Positions 44,071 through 53,051 of a DNA stretch of 64,000 bases are shown here, in pieces. Both the position numbers and the translations under genes were made by a program. The notes beneath the pieces are model-generated. The model was given only the letters and a program-made list of their open reading frames with translations. It made no database searches and was not told where the DNA came from. Source of the stretch: Candidatus Hydrogenedentota bacterium (GTDB lineage: Bacteria > Hydrogenedentota > Hydrogenedentia > Hydrogenedentales > JAGMZX01); assembly GCA_029556545.1 (NCBI GenBank), contig JAKQEQ010000130.1:1-64000 (forward strand), written 5' to 3'. The stretch's first letter is position 1. Every line of letters begins with the position of its first letter.

Positions 44071-46998
44071 ATGCGCAGGACAGGTCTTACGATGAATGTA
44101 CTGTTGACGAGTTTCCTCTTCGCGGCGGTGAACGCGCCGGGCGCGTCGCCGACGGCGTGGCGGGCATCATGGATTTGGGCGCAACGCGATCGTTACGACG
44201 GCTACAACGACACAATCGAGGCGCGCCGCGTCTTCGAGTTGGGCGAGTTCGCCTCGGCGACGCTGCGCATTACCGCGGACAGTTACTACCGCCTCTATAT
44301 CAACGGCGAGTGGGTGAATGACGGCCCGTGCCGCAGTTGGCCGAACCACTACCAATACGATGTGATTGACGTGACGTCGTACTGCCGCGCGGGCGTCAAT
44401 GAGATTCGCGTCATCGTGAAGTTCTATGGTATCGGTACGTTCCATCAGGCGCCCGTTGAGGCGGGGCTGCTGGCGCAACTCGACGTGGCCGACGCTCAAG
44501 GCAACGTTAGCGCCGTCATGACGACGGACGCGAGTTGGGAAGTGCGCGACGCGACGGCGTGGGCGCGATGGGCGCCGAAACGCACCGTGCAGATGGACCT
44601 GTACGAGACATACGACGCGCGAAACGAAGACGGCGGCGCGTTTACGCCCGCCGTGGCGCGCTACGCGGCGGAGGCCGGGCCGTGGCGCGACTTGAACCCG
44701 CGCGATTGCCCGCTGCTCACGCGCGAGCCTTTCGCCATGCGCGCGTTCGCGCAGGCAAGCGTGGTGGCAAGGCCGGAATGGCGATCGTTCGTGTTTCCGA
44801 CCGCCGCGTTTGCCCGGGACAGCGTCGCGACGGCGAATAATCAGAGCATGAACACGGGCCTTTACGCCACGGTGCTCGAACTCGATGAACCGGCGACGGT
44901 CAAGTTCGATACCGACGGCAACCGCGTGATTGTGGACGGTAAAGACGGCAGAAACGGGCGGTTCAAGCTCGAAGCGGGCCGTCATTTCGTGTTGGTGCTG
45001 CTTTCGCAGTACTTCGGCCATTGGCGCACGGACACGGTGCTCCATGTCGAGTCGAGGGCTGCGTACACGCTGCATCATCCCGTGAATGACGCCGAGGATG
45101 CGCCATGGTGCTACGCGCGCGTCGATGGCGGCGACTTCCAGGCCGCCGACTATGTATGGGCGCTCATGCCCGAGGAGAAACGCCGTGCGGCGCGCGAGCG
45201 GGTGGACAAGGCGCTCGAGGACTGCGCCGCGAACGCCGGGACGCTCGACGGGTTTCGCGCGAGATTCGGCGCGTCGGCGCGCACCGTGGGCGCGGACCAG
45301 GTTACGGAGGACGTGCACGGCATGTTCCGCGAACGGCGGGTGATCACGGAGGCGACCGCGCGGGTCGAGCGGCCGGAGGCGATGCTCGAAGGCGGCGCGG
45401 GCGAGACGGTGATTTATCCGGCGGCGGACGGCGACGTGGAACTCGTCTACGACTTGGGCGAACAGAACTGCGGCTACTGGCAATTCGAGGTCGAAGCGGA
45501 GGCAGGCCTGACCGTCGATCTCGCCGCCGTCGAATACATCACGCCCACCGGGCGGGTCCAGCACACGGACCGCTACCGCAACAGCATGCGCTACGTCTGC
45601 AAGGAAGGCGAAAACGTCTTCATGAGCCTGGTGCGCCGTTCGGGGCGGTACCTCTTTCTCACGTTTCGCGGCTTGACCCGGCCCGCGACGTTGCGCAGGT
45701 TGCGGCTGATCGAGTCAACGTATCCTGTCGAGCCCGTGGGCCGCTTCGAGGCGTCCGACGCGCGCCTCACGCGCATTTGGGAAATCTCGGCGCGCACGCT
45801 CAAGCTGTGCATGGAGGACTCTTTTACCGATTGCCCGCTCTATGAACAGACCTTGTGGGTGGGCGACGCGCGCAACGAGGCCGTCTTCGGCTACACGGCC
45901 TTCGGCGCGGCGGACCTTGCGCGGCGCTGCGCAAAACTCACGGCCTACTCGCTCGAAGAACACCCAATCGCGCTGTGCCAGGTGCCGACGACGTGGGAGA
46001 CACTGCTGCCGGCCTGGAGCTTCCTCTGGGGGATCATGGTCTGGGATTACTATTACTACACGGGCGACGCGGAATTTCTGGCGTGGGCGCATCCCTACGT
46101 TATCAAGAACCTGGAGGGCGCGGAACGGTTCAGCGACGCGCGCGGGCTCTTCAGCGGCCCGTTCTGGAACATGTTCGACTGGACGGAGATCGACGACGGC
46201 CACGCCACCGTGACGCATAACAGCATGTTCGTGGTCGGCGCGCTCGACGCGGCCATTCGCTGCGGCGAGACGCTCGGCGACACAAAACACCTCGATTGGC
46301 TTCGGGGGTATCGTGCGAAGATGATTGACGCCGTCAACGGCCTGTGGGACGCGCAGCGCGACTGGTATCCGGACAGCGTCCACGGCGACGGGGCGATCAG
46401 CCCGAAGATCTGCGTCCACACGGGCTTTCTCGGGCTCTTGTACGATATCGTGCCCCAGGAACGACGTGCGGAGGTGCTCGCGAAAGTGCTTGCGCCGCCC
46501 GAGGGCATGACGCAACTCGGCTCGCCGTTCGCCGCCCTGTACCTGCTCGAAGCGCTCGAGAAAGAGGGGCGCAACGACGAGATTATCCGGCTGATTTATC
46601 AATACTACCAGCCGATGCTCGACTTGGGCGCGACCACGGTATGGGAGTCGTTCGCGGAGGGCAACATCGGGCGCGACCAGTTCCCGACGCGCAGCCACTG
46701 CCACGCCTGGTCGTCCGCGCCGATTCATTTCCTGAACCGTATTGTCCTCGGCATCGTGCCCGCCGCCGTCGGCGGCGCGTCCTATCGGATCAGCCCGCGT
46801 CCGAGCGGCTTGGAATGGGCGCGCGGCGCGAGCGCGTCGGTCCGCGGCCCGATCGAGGTCTCGTGGGTTCGTGACGGCGACACGCTGATTATTGAGGCGA
46901 CCGCGCCCGAAGGCGTGACGTTGCACTACGAACCGAACGACGCCCTCGCGGGGCTCGAAGTGGTGTTCAAGCGGATTTCAGCGGCCGAACCGAAGTGA
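44071..46998 (+). CDS. Exported GH78-type alpha-L-rhamnosidase-like protein, 975 aa
   Basis: After a signal peptide, the domain order is beta-sandwich (RASWIWAQRD... and YYRLYINGEWVNDGPCRSW), further beta domains, a catalytic (alpha/alpha)6 barrel and a C-terminal beta-sandwich. Three acidic residues of the GH78 active site line up within DCPLYEQTLWVGD (about residues 585-600): the D, E and final D have the same 5- and 12-residue spacing as in characterised bacterial rhamnosidases. A fourth, Glu, is in TTVWESFAEG. The usual R-x-E-R-x-G-W part is altered to YEQTLWVGD, so the substrate may differ. AGGAAGGG precedes ATG 44071. Confidence 0.82.
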   Translation: MRRTGLTMNVLLTSFLFAAVNAPGASPTAWRASWIWAQRDRYDGYNDTIEARRVFELGEFASATLRITADSYYRLYINGEWVNDGPCRSWPNHYQYDVIDVTSYCRAGVNEIRVIVKFYGIGTFHQAPVEAGLLAQLDVADAQGNVSAVMTTDASWEVRDATAWARWAPKRTVQMDLYETYDARNEDGGAFTPAVARYAAEAGPWRDLNPRDCPLLTREPFAMRAFAQASVVARPEWRSFVFPTAAFARDSVATANNQSMNTGLYATVLELDEPATVKFDTDGNRVIVDGKDGRNGRFKLEAGRHFVLVLLSQYFGHWRTDTVLHVESRAAYTLHHPVNDAEDAPWCYARVDGGDFQAADYVWALMPEEKRRAARERVDKALEDCAANAGTLDGFRARFGASARTVGADQVTEDVHGMFRERRVITEATARVERPEAMLEGGAGETVIYPAADGDVELVYDLGEQNCGYWQFEVEAEAGLTVDLAAVEYITPTGRVQHTDRYRNSMRYVCKEGENVFMSLVRRSGRYLFLTFRGLTRPATLRRLRLIESTYPVEPVGRFEASDARLTRIWEISARTLKLCMEDSFTDCPLYEQTLWVGDARNEAVFGYTAFGAADLARRCAKLTAYSLEEHPIALCQVPTTWETLLPAWSFLWGIMVWDYYYYTGDAEFLAWAHPYVIKNLEGAERFSDARGLFSGPFWNMFDWTEIDDGHATVTHNSMFVVGALDAAIRCGETLGDTKHLDWLRGYRAKMIDAVNGLWDAQRDWYPDSVHGDGAISPKICVHTGFLGLLYDIVPQERRAEVLAKVLAPPEGMTQLGSPFAALYLLEALEKEGRNDEIIRLIYQYYQPMLDLGATTVWESFAEGNIGRDQFPTRSHCHAWSSAPIHFLNRIVLGIVPAAVGGASYRISPRPSGLEWARGASASVRGPIEVSWVRDGDTLIIEATAPEGVTLHYEPNDALAGLEVVFKRISAAEPK

Positions 46999-47010
46999 CG
47001 CCAATTACGC

Positions 47011-47028
47011 TGTCGGACCAGTCCGACA
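47011..47028. repeat. 8-bp-arm palindrome at the start of the 9-mer array
   Basis: TGTCGGAC-CA-GTCCGACA, between the convergent GH78 and GH28-type genes. It may act as a bidirectional transcript end, but no T-run is present. Confidence 0.6.
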
Positions 47029-47092
47029 GGTGCGACGGGTGCGACGGGTGCGACAGGTCCGACAGGTCCGACGGGTCCGACGGGTCTGACCG
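47021..47092. repeat. 9-bp tandem repeat, eight units
   Basis: Units follow the consensus GT(C/G)CGAC(G/A)G: GTCCGACAG, GTGCGACGG twice, GTGCGACAG, GTCCGACAG, GTCCGACGG twice, GTCTGACCG. If translated it gives Pro-Val-Gly or Asp/Ser/Cys triplets, but neither frame has a ribosome site. Confidence 0.85.
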
Positions 47093-47118
47093 GCTTCCGC
47101 GTGCGCCTGACTGCGGGT

Positions 47119-48675
47119 TCAGGGCGTCGCGCCGTGCTCCGCCGGCGCCGGGCGGCCGTCCACCAGCGCGTCCGGCGCATCCTTGAGCAGCATCAGCGGC
47201 GCGCCGTCCGCGCTTTGCCGCGCGGTGAAGCCGTCGATGCGCAATCCCCGCACGTTCTCACAGTAGAGGGCGAGTCCAGGTTCGCCAGGCTCCGAGGGGG
47301 CGGGCGCGCCGTCGTCATCCGGCCACGCGACGTCGCGGTAGACGTCCGTGGTGATCCGCCAGAAATCATCGGCATAGGTGAAATCGATGTTGCGCAAGGC
47401 CAGACCTTCCACGTGACGACAGAATAGACCGTAGGCCGGCAGCGTGCGGAACATGAGCGCCTCGGGGTAGACCCGCGCGAGTTCCATGACCGGCTTATCC
47501 ACGGGGTGCGGCGCGTTCCCGCCGACGAACGCGACCCGGATATCCGAAAGGGTGACGCCCTGAACGCGGGCATCCGGGATGCCCGTGACGCTGCACGCGA
47601 ACGACGCGCGCGTGGCGACGATGTTGCTGATGCTTACGTTGCGCAGCGCGCCCGGCACGGGCGTCTCCATGTCGCGGCCTCGATTTCCGAGGCGGATGAA
47701 GATGGGCGCGCGCACGCGGTCCATCGTGATGTTCGACACGACCACGCCGTCGAGATCGCCGCCGTCCACCGATTCGAGGGCGATTCCCGAAATGGCGGGT
47801 CGATTGTCGCGATATCCGGTGATGACGCAGTTGCTCACGGCGATTCGCTTGAAGCCGCCGCCGGACTCGGTGCCGAGTTTGAACCCGTTGCATACGGTCG
47901 AGAGGACGCAGTTCGTGACGGTGATGTTCTCGCAAGCCCGGCGTTCGCCCAGCGAGAAGCTGGCCTTCGGCACGATGGCGTCGTCGATGCTCTCGATGCG
48001 GCAATTCGAGATGCGCACGTTCCGGCACGAGTCCGGGTCGATGCCGTCGCAGTACCCATTGAGGATCGTGACGCCGTCGATATGGACGTCGTCGGTTCCG
48101 AGCAGGCTGATCGTGTAATTCGGCGCGTTCAGGATGTGGATATCGCGGATGCTCACGAACCGACATCGGCGCAACGCGATGGGCTTTGGACCGCCGCGCC
48201 GCGTGAAGTTCGCGTCGATGAGGCCGCCGCCCACGATGGCGACGTGTTCGAGACCCTCGCCGAACAACAGCGCATGACGGAAGAATGAGGTCTCGTGGTC
48301 GGCGTCGTTCTTGAATCCGAGTTCCTCATAGGGATCGTAGTCGTCCCGATTGTCGCTGCCGAGCAGCGTCGCGCCCTGCTCGAGGCGCAGCGCCATGCGG
48401 CTCCGCAAATGCAGCGTGGCGCTGCGGTAGACGCCCGGCGAAAACAGCACCGTCCCCCCTGTCTCGCCGCAGGCGTCGATGGCCCGCTGTACGGCCGCCG
48501 TGTCGTCCGTTACGCCGTCGCCGACGGCGCCGTGTGCGCGAACGTCGTGCATCCCCTCTCCCCGAGGGAGAGGGTCAGGGTGAGGGTTTTCGCCCATTGC
48601 GATAGGAGAAAGGACGAAAGGGGCCAAAAGGACCAAAAGGACAGAGAACGATTGCGGGGTGCGCGTCACGTTCAT
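47119..48675 (-). CDS. Exported GH28/pectate-lyase-superfamily beta-helix protein, 518 aa
   Basis: The N-terminal part (VRAHGAVGDGVTDDTAAVQRAI, quoted in part as GAVGDGVTDDTAA) is the standard opening of polygalacturonase and pectate-lyase-3-type helices. Repeating turns follow: HIDGVTILNGYCDGIDPDSCRNV, then SIDDAIVPK where GH28 has its catalytic Asp pair. Thus DGIDPDS and IDDAI are the likely active site. The expected role is cleavage of pectic or rhamnogalacturonan-type glycans. The signal peptide (FSVLLVLLAPFVLSPIAMG) is followed by NPHPDPLPRGEG, the translation of a repeat (48553-48586). ATG 48675 overlaps the upstream stop by 4 bp and has GGGGAG before it. Confidence 0.82.
   Translation of the reverse strand: MNVTRTPQSFSVLLVLLAPFVLSPIAMGENPHPDPLPRGEGMHDVRAHGAVGDGVTDDTAAVQRAIDACGETGGTVLFSPGVYRSATLHLRSRMALRLEQGATLLGSDNRDDYDPYEELGFKNDADHETSFFRHALLFGEGLEHVAIVGGGLIDANFTRRGGPKPIALRRCRFVSIRDIHILNAPNYTISLLGTDDVHIDGVTILNGYCDGIDPDSCRNVRISNCRIESIDDAIVPKASFSLGERRACENITVTNCVLSTVCNGFKLGTESGGGFKRIAVSNCVITGYRDNRPAISGIALESVDGGDLDGVVVSNITMDRVRAPIFIRLGNRGRDMETPVPGALRNVSISNIVATRASFACSVTGIPDARVQGVTLSDIRVAFVGGNAPHPVDKPVMELARVYPEALMFRTLPAYGLFCRHVEGLALRNIDFTYADDFWRITTDVYRDVAWPDDDGAPAPSEPGEPGLALYCENVRGLRIDGFTARQSADGAPLMLLKDAPDALVDGRPAPAEHGATP
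48553..48586. repeat. REP-type palindromic repeat inside a coding region
   Basis: A CCCCTCTCCC-CGAG-GGAGAGGG-type hairpin followed by TCAGGGTGAGGG. This is the very common intergenic repeat whose translation gives P-L-P-x-G-E-G. Here it is in frame, just after the signal peptide of the GH28-type protein. Confidence 0.75.
48613..48646. repeat. 9-bp tandem repeat within a signal-peptide coding region
   Basis: Units GACGAAAGG, GGCCAAAAG, GACCAAAAG, then GACAGAG. Read on the minus strand it encodes the LLVLLAPFVL hydrophobic stretch of the GH28-type protein. Confidence 0.5.
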
Positions 48676-50030
48676 GGGGTTTCTCCCCGCGGCAAGGCGC
48701 CGAGTCGCGCGGCGAGTTCCTTCACTGTGTCGAGGACGCGCCGCTCGACGTCGTTGCGCCATTTAGCGGGCATACCGTATTCCATCTGGGCCGTTTCGCC
48801 TTCATAGCCGCCCTCGTTCAGGACGCGCACAGAAGGGATGTAACTCATGAGATCATTCGAGAAACCCATAACAAAGGTGTCGCGACCGAGCAGCCGCTTG
48901 ATGAATATGGCGTAGTCGACGACGACCTCGCCGCCGAGCGCCACGACGTTCTGCTCGCCGAGCCGCCAGAGTTGCACCGGATACGGATACGAGGTCCGCA
49001 GGGACTGGCCGGCGTCCAACTGCGCGATCATGGCTTCCGCGGCGTTCCGGTTGTGCGGGGCCGCGGTCTTTGCATACGCGACCAGTTGATCGCGCGTGGG
49101 CGGCGTCTCGAGCAGCAGTTCTTGCTCGATGTAGGCGGTCTGGAGTACGGGATCGAACGCCCGCATCGGATCGGCCAGCGCGCGCTCGACAGCGGCGGCG
49201 AGTTCCTTGCCGTACTGCTCCGCAAGCGCCACCGAACGCCGCGGCAGCGGATTCTGGTCCGCGCCGCATCCGGCGAAGAATAGCGCCGTCGCACCGGGAT
49301 GCGCCGCCTCGATCGCGATCTGCGCATAACCGGGATAATCGCCGCACCACTCGTAGCCGCTGAGCACGGTGCCGTGGCAGGCATAGCCGAACACGAGCGC
49401 CGCCACCGCGCCGTCGGCGCCCGTTACGCGCAGCACCGGCACGGCGTGGTCCACTGGTCCCTTGAAGTCGTACGTGTCGAGTATTTCCGCTTCCTTATTG
49501 TTGCGGCGGTTCACGGCGAAGCGCGTGACTCCGTTCGCGGAGGCCAATTGCGCGGGCCGCATGTCCGCGAAGGCCGCCTCTACCAGCGAAACGACCCGAT
49601 CCTCGAGGGCGTCGGAATAGCGTTTCACCTTCTCGATGCCTTGTGAATCGAGCGGATACATACACATTAGCGATTCATTAATCACCGGTCCCGAATGCGT
49701 GTGCGAGGCATTCAGGATGATCGCCGCGCGCTCGAGCCCGAGGCGATCCCGCAGCCGGTCGCGTATGCGATCGGACATGGCCTTCGGGAAGCCGAGGATA
49801 TCCGCGGTGACCAGAACCGCCTGGTTGCCAGCGGCGTCGCGCAGCGCCAGCGCCTTGATCCATAGCGGATGCAGCGCGCCCTCCGCCTCGCGATCACGCG
49901 CGGCGTAGCCGGCCAGCCACATCGGTTCCTGGGGCGTGATGTCCGCCCGGGCCACGCCCGCCATCCAGACGCCATCCGCCGCGCCGCACAGCATCGACCC
50001 GCCGAGCAAAGCCATCATGATCGTCCCCAT
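48672..50030 (-). CDS. Exported neutral/alkaline ceramidase-N-terminal-like hydrolase, 452 aa
   Basis: The opening GVARADITPQEPMWLAGYAARD and the central LNASHTHSGP (about residues 105-115) are the signature of the neutral ceramidase family, the His residues being zinc ligands; FGYACHGTVL and FAGCGADQNP supply the rest of the metal and substrate site. True ceramidases are longer (over 650 aa) and have a C-terminal domain. Short versions like this are common in planctomycete-like bacteria and probably act on other amide substrates. AAAGGA precedes the ATG by 8-9 bases. It is translationally coupled (ATGA) to the GH28-type gene. Confidence 0.82.
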   Translation of the reverse strand: MGTIMMALLGGSMLCGAADGVWMAGVARADITPQEPMWLAGYAARDREAEGALHPLWIKALALRDAAGNQAVLVTADILGFPKAMSDRIRDRLRDRLGLERAAIILNASHTHSGPVINESLMCMYPLDSQGIEKVKRYSDALEDRVVSLVEAAFADMRPAQLASANGVTRFAVNRRNNKEAEILDTYDFKGPVDHAVPVLRVTGADGAVAALVFGYACHGTVLSGYEWCGDYPGYAQIAIEAAHPGATALFFAGCGADQNPLPRRSVALAEQYGKELAAAVERALADPMRAFDPVLQTAYIEQELLLETPPTRDQLVAYAKTAAPHNRNAAEAMIAQLDAGQSLRTSYPYPVQLWRLGEQNVVALGGEVVVDYAIFIKRLLGRDTFVMGFSNDLMSYIPSVRVLNEGGYEGETAQMEYGMPAKWRNDVERRVLDTVKELAARLGALPRGETP

Positions 50031-50163
50031 GCCGGAAATCCTTTCATCTTGTACAGCGATGATCCACCCGCACGATACGAGCAGCCGCGCCGGAGAATCA
50101 AACTTACGATGGCTTTTTCTTGATAGCGACGCGATTGAAGGCTATGATGGTTCGAGAATCATA

Positions 50164-50187
50164 GGGACAAGGGACAAGGGACAAGGG
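50164..50187. repeat. Heptamer tandem repeat (GGGACAA, three and a half units)
   Basis: Three perfect GGGACAA units plus GGG in the gap before the DegT-type gene. On the other strand the unit reads CCCTTGT; compare 56401 and 59524. Confidence 0.8.
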
Positions 50188-50240
50188 TTGCCCCGGTTTC
50201 CTAATCCCTGATCGCTAGTCCCTCACAGGAGAACATTATC

Positions 50241-51560
50241 ATGTCACATCAGGAAACCCATGAAAAACCGCGTCCGTCCCGCCGCGATTTCCTTATCTCG
50301 ACCGGAGCGTTGGCCGCGGGGCTTGGCGTGGCGGGCCATGCGCCCGCGCGGGGCGCCGTCGAAAAACTCGCGCTGCACGGGGGCCCGAAAGCGGTGACCG
50401 TCCCCGACGGCGACGCGGCCGCGTGGCCCCGCTACGGCGCGGCCGAGGAGCAGGCCATCCTCGACTTGGTCCGCGCGCCCAGCTACGACCCGATTGGGAA
50501 GCTTGAGGACGAGTGGAAGGATTTCCTCGGCGTGCCGCACGTGAAGGCCCATTTCAACGGCACCAGCGCGCTCGCGTCCATGTTCTTCGCGCTGAACTTG
50601 CCGCCGGGCAGCGAAATCCTCGTGCCGAGCTACACGTTCTTCGCGACCATCGTGCCCATGCGTCTCTTCGGCCTCGTGCCCGTGTTCGTGGACATCAATC
50701 CGCGCACGCTGAACTTCGACCTCGAGGACGCGAAGAAGCGCCTTACGCCGCGAACCAAGGCCGTGCTGCCCGTGCACTGGATCGGCCTGCCCGCCGACAT
50801 GGACCACATCTCGGAGTGGGCGAACGAGAAGGGCCTGATTGTCCTCGAGGACGCGGCACATGCGCACGGCGCGAAGCTGAAGGACAAGTACATGGGCGCG
50901 TGGGGCCGCATGTCCATCTTCAGCTACCAGATGTCCAAGCCGCTGCCGGCCATCGAGGGCGGCATGGGCGTTTACCAGGACGAGAATGACTTCCAGCGCG
51001 CCACGGCCTTCGGTAATTACGATATGCCGGGGGTGTCGCCCGAGGGCGGCTACTTCAAGTACAAGGGGTCGGGCCTCGGCCTCAAGTTCCGGATGCACCC
51101 GTTTGCCGCCGCGCTCGCGCGCTGCCAGCTCAAGGGACTTGTCGAGCGTAACGAGTCCGGCGCGCAACAGACCCGGCAGCTCAACGACGCGATCCTGCAA
51201 CTGCCCGGCCTTTACGAGCAGTCGAGCGGGCGCAAGGACGTGCAGCGCCTGTACTACGCTTGGAACATGCTCTTTATCGACGAGCGGGAGGCGGGCATGT
51301 CCCGCGACAAGGCCGTCGAGGCGCTCAAGGCCGAGGGCGTGCGCGTGAGCTGCACCCACTACACGCTCCAGCACGAACTGCCGCTCTACGCCGAAGACAA
51401 GTGGTGGCACCACAAGCCGGAAATCCCCGACCTGCCAGGATCGCGCCAGGCCAACGCGACCTGCACGGGACTGCCCTACTTTACGAAGGAGGTCCCGGAA
51501 CTTGTCGAGCAATACGTCGCCGCGTTCCGGAAGGTCTGGGCGCATCAGAAGGAATTGTGA
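50241..51560 (+). CDS. Tat-exported DegT/DnrJ/EryC1/StrS-type PLP protein, 439 aa
   Basis: The leader has PSRRDFLISTGALAAGLGVAG, a twin-arginine signal (RRDFL). The rest is a DegT-type sugar aminotransferase fold: HFNGTSALASMFFAL, VPSYTFFATIVP, VLPVHWIGLPADMD, VLEDAAHAHGAKL and the PLP Lys region FSYQMSKPLPAIEGGMG. DegT enzymes normally work in the cytoplasm on nucleotide sugars, so export is unusual; PLP would have to be loaded before Tat transport. Substrate unknown. AGGAGA lies 11 bases before ATG 50241. It stands between a hydrolase operon and the foreign-looking cassette at 51604. Confidence 0.85.
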   Translation: MSHQETHEKPRPSRRDFLISTGALAAGLGVAGHAPARGAVEKLALHGGPKAVTVPDGDAAAWPRYGAAEEQAILDLVRAPSYDPIGKLEDEWKDFLGVPHVKAHFNGTSALASMFFALNLPPGSEILVPSYTFFATIVPMRLFGLVPVFVDINPRTLNFDLEDAKKRLTPRTKAVLPVHWIGLPADMDHISEWANEKGLIVLEDAAHAHGAKLKDKYMGAWGRMSIFSYQMSKPLPAIEGGMGVYQDENDFQRATAFGNYDMPGVSPEGGYFKYKGSGLGLKFRMHPFAAALARCQLKGLVERNESGAQQTRQLNDAILQLPGLYEQSSGRKDVQRLYYAWNMLFIDEREAGMSRDKAVEALKAEGVRVSCTHYTLQHELPLYAEDKWWHHKPEIPDLPGSRQANATCTGLPYFTKEVPELVEQYVAAFRKVWAHQKEL

Positions 51561-51603
51561 AGCGACGAAAAGGACTTTCTGCGGAAGCGCATGAGGATTC
51601 GAA

Positions 51604-52584
51604 ATGATGGCTGGGAAGAGTACGCCCAAGTGCCCAATATGTGACAATTGTGTTCTCGACTACAGGCAGCGGATTGAGAACTTGAACGTAGACTACTTCG
51701 ATTGTCCTAACTGCGGCAGGTACCACGTTGATGATATTACCATAAGGCTCATAGGTAACCTAAACCAGAGAGAGAAGGCCGCGCTCAGTCACGGGATTTG
51801 GCGAGGACAGCACCAAGAACAGCCGTTCGAGGTGGGTTGTCAGCACATTGATGCCGCAAAGAAAGTAGAGCTTCCCGACCCCGCCACGCAGCTTGACCTG
51901 CTCATCCTGTTCCTTGGCCAAAACCAATCCTCAAGCGGTGCACGCGTGGATGTCCCCGTACACTGTCTTTGCGCCAAAATAGGCGCGTCTTCTATCGGTG
52001 ATGAGATATTCGTCGTGGATGCAGCCAGCGAAAAAGGGCTCATGTCCGCCCAATGGAGGCCGAAAATACCGCCGATCGTAGCAGATGTGCGCAGTCTCCG
52101 CCTCACCCTTACCGGCTGGCAACGCTTTCACAAAATCCAGCGCGGTGCGGTGACAAGCCGAACGGCGTTCATGGCTATGCCGTTCAAGAATTCGGAAGTG
52201 GAGAAGGTCTTTGAAGAGGTATTCCGTCCCGCAGTCGCGGAGACGGGATTTGAACTCAAGCCAGTAAATGTGAAGCAGCCGGCGGGCCTCATAGACGACC
52301 AAATTCGCGTCGATATTCGGCTTAGCCGGTTTCTCATCGCCGATTTGACTTGTGATAACCGCGGCGCTTATTGGGAAGCGGGCTACGCGGAGGGTTTGGG
52401 CAAGCCGGTGATTTACACGTGCAACAAGTACTACTTTGAACATCCAGGCACTCATTTCGACACGAACCACTGCACGACCGTGATTTGGGACCCGGAAGAA
52501 CCCGAGGAGGCTGCGGACAAACTGAAAGCCACCATCCGCGCCACACTACCGTTTGAGGCAAGGATGGAGGACGAGTCATCGTGA
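51604..52584 (+). CDS. Zinc-ribbon protein with nucleoside-deoxyribosyltransferase/TIR-like C-terminal domain, 326 aa
   Basis: The N-terminus has a zinc ribbon (KCPICDNC and FDCPNCGRYH, residues about 9-45), then a middle region of about 130 residues without a known motif. The C-terminal domain (about 188-326) shows AFMAMPFKNSEVEKVFEEV, DDQIRVDIRLSRFLIADLT, and GAYWEAGYAEGLGKPVIY. This is the pattern of the nucleoside 2-deoxyribosyltransferase-like branch of the TIR-like fold; the Glu of WEAGYA aligns with the catalytic Glu. Such domains hydrolyse or transfer nucleobases, and some relatives cleave NAD in defence. The composition is visibly more AT-rich than its neighbours. It overlaps the PIN gene (GTGA). 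Confidence 0.65.
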   Translation: MMAGKSTPKCPICDNCVLDYRQRIENLNVDYFDCPNCGRYHVDDITIRLIGNLNQREKAALSHGIWRGQHQEQPFEVGCQHIDAAKKVELPDPATQLDLLILFLGQNQSSSGARVDVPVHCLCAKIGASSIGDEIFVVDAASEKGLMSAQWRPKIPPIVADVRSLRLTLTGWQRFHKIQRGAVTSRTAFMAMPFKNSEVEKVFEEVFRPAVAETGFELKPVNVKQPAGLIDDQIRVDIRLSRFLIADLTCDNRGAYWEAGYAEGLGKPVIYTCNKYYFEHPGTHFDTNHCTTVIWDPEEPEEAADKLKATIRATLPFEARMEDESS

Positions 52585-53051
52585 AGCCACAGTTCATCTA
52601 CGTGGACGCGTCGGTGGTCGGGGGCTGCGAGGACGCAGAGTTCGCTGAAGCGAGTCTTGGGCTTTGGGGGCAGTTTATTGCGGGGCGGCATATCATGGTG
52701 TTGTCAGACCACACATTGCGCGAACTCAGGCCGGCGCCTGAAACGGTAAGACGACACATCTCGGATGTTCCGGAGGAAAACACGCTTGTCTTGTCTGACA
52801 GCGGGGAGGCGTTGGACCTCGCGGACGCATATCTGCGTCGCGGCGTGGTAGGGCGCGGTTCGCATGCCGATGCGCTGCATGTCGCCTTGGCAACGGTGGG
52901 ACGCGCCGACGTACTGGTCAGTTGGAATTTCAGGCATATCGTCAATCTTGGACGAATTCGCTTGTTCAACGCGGTCAATCTCGAAGAAGGGTATGGTACA
53001 ATCGAAATCCGTACCCCGATGGAGGTGCTGGCTTATGAAGAAGGACTTTGA
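52581..53051 (+). CDS. PIN-domain ribonuclease (VapC-like toxin), 156 aa
   Basis: PIN-domain acids are in order: YVDASVVGG (first Asp), LRELRPAPE (Glu), and GSHADALHVALAT with a later SWNFRHIVNL. The H-A-D-A-L-H-V-A and S-W-N-F-R-H-I patterns are typical of the PIN group similar to VapC. Members are RNases that cut tRNA, rRNA or mRNA. It starts with GTG inside the upstream stop codon; GGAGG lies ten bases before. The 3' end overlaps a small gene by 17 bp, which is the usual place for an antitoxin. Base composition is AT-richer than the flanking genes, which suggests transfer. Confidence 0.75.
   Translation: MKPQFIYVDASVVGGCEDAEFAEASLGLWGQFIAGRHIMVLSDHTLRELRPAPETVRRHISDVPEENTLVLSDSGEALDLADAYLRRGVVGRGSHADALHVALATVGRADVLVSWNFRHIVNLGRIRLFNAVNLEEGYGTIEIRTPMEVLAYEEGL

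Noticed and set aside
47021-47092. CRISPR array
   Set aside because: The units are 9 bp, directly adjacent, with no spacers and no cas genes.
46926-47180. Collagen-like minus-strand ORF with Pro-Val-Gly repeats
   Set aside because: The repeats are the translation of the 9-bp array; there is no ribosome site and the flanks are Arg-rich shadow.
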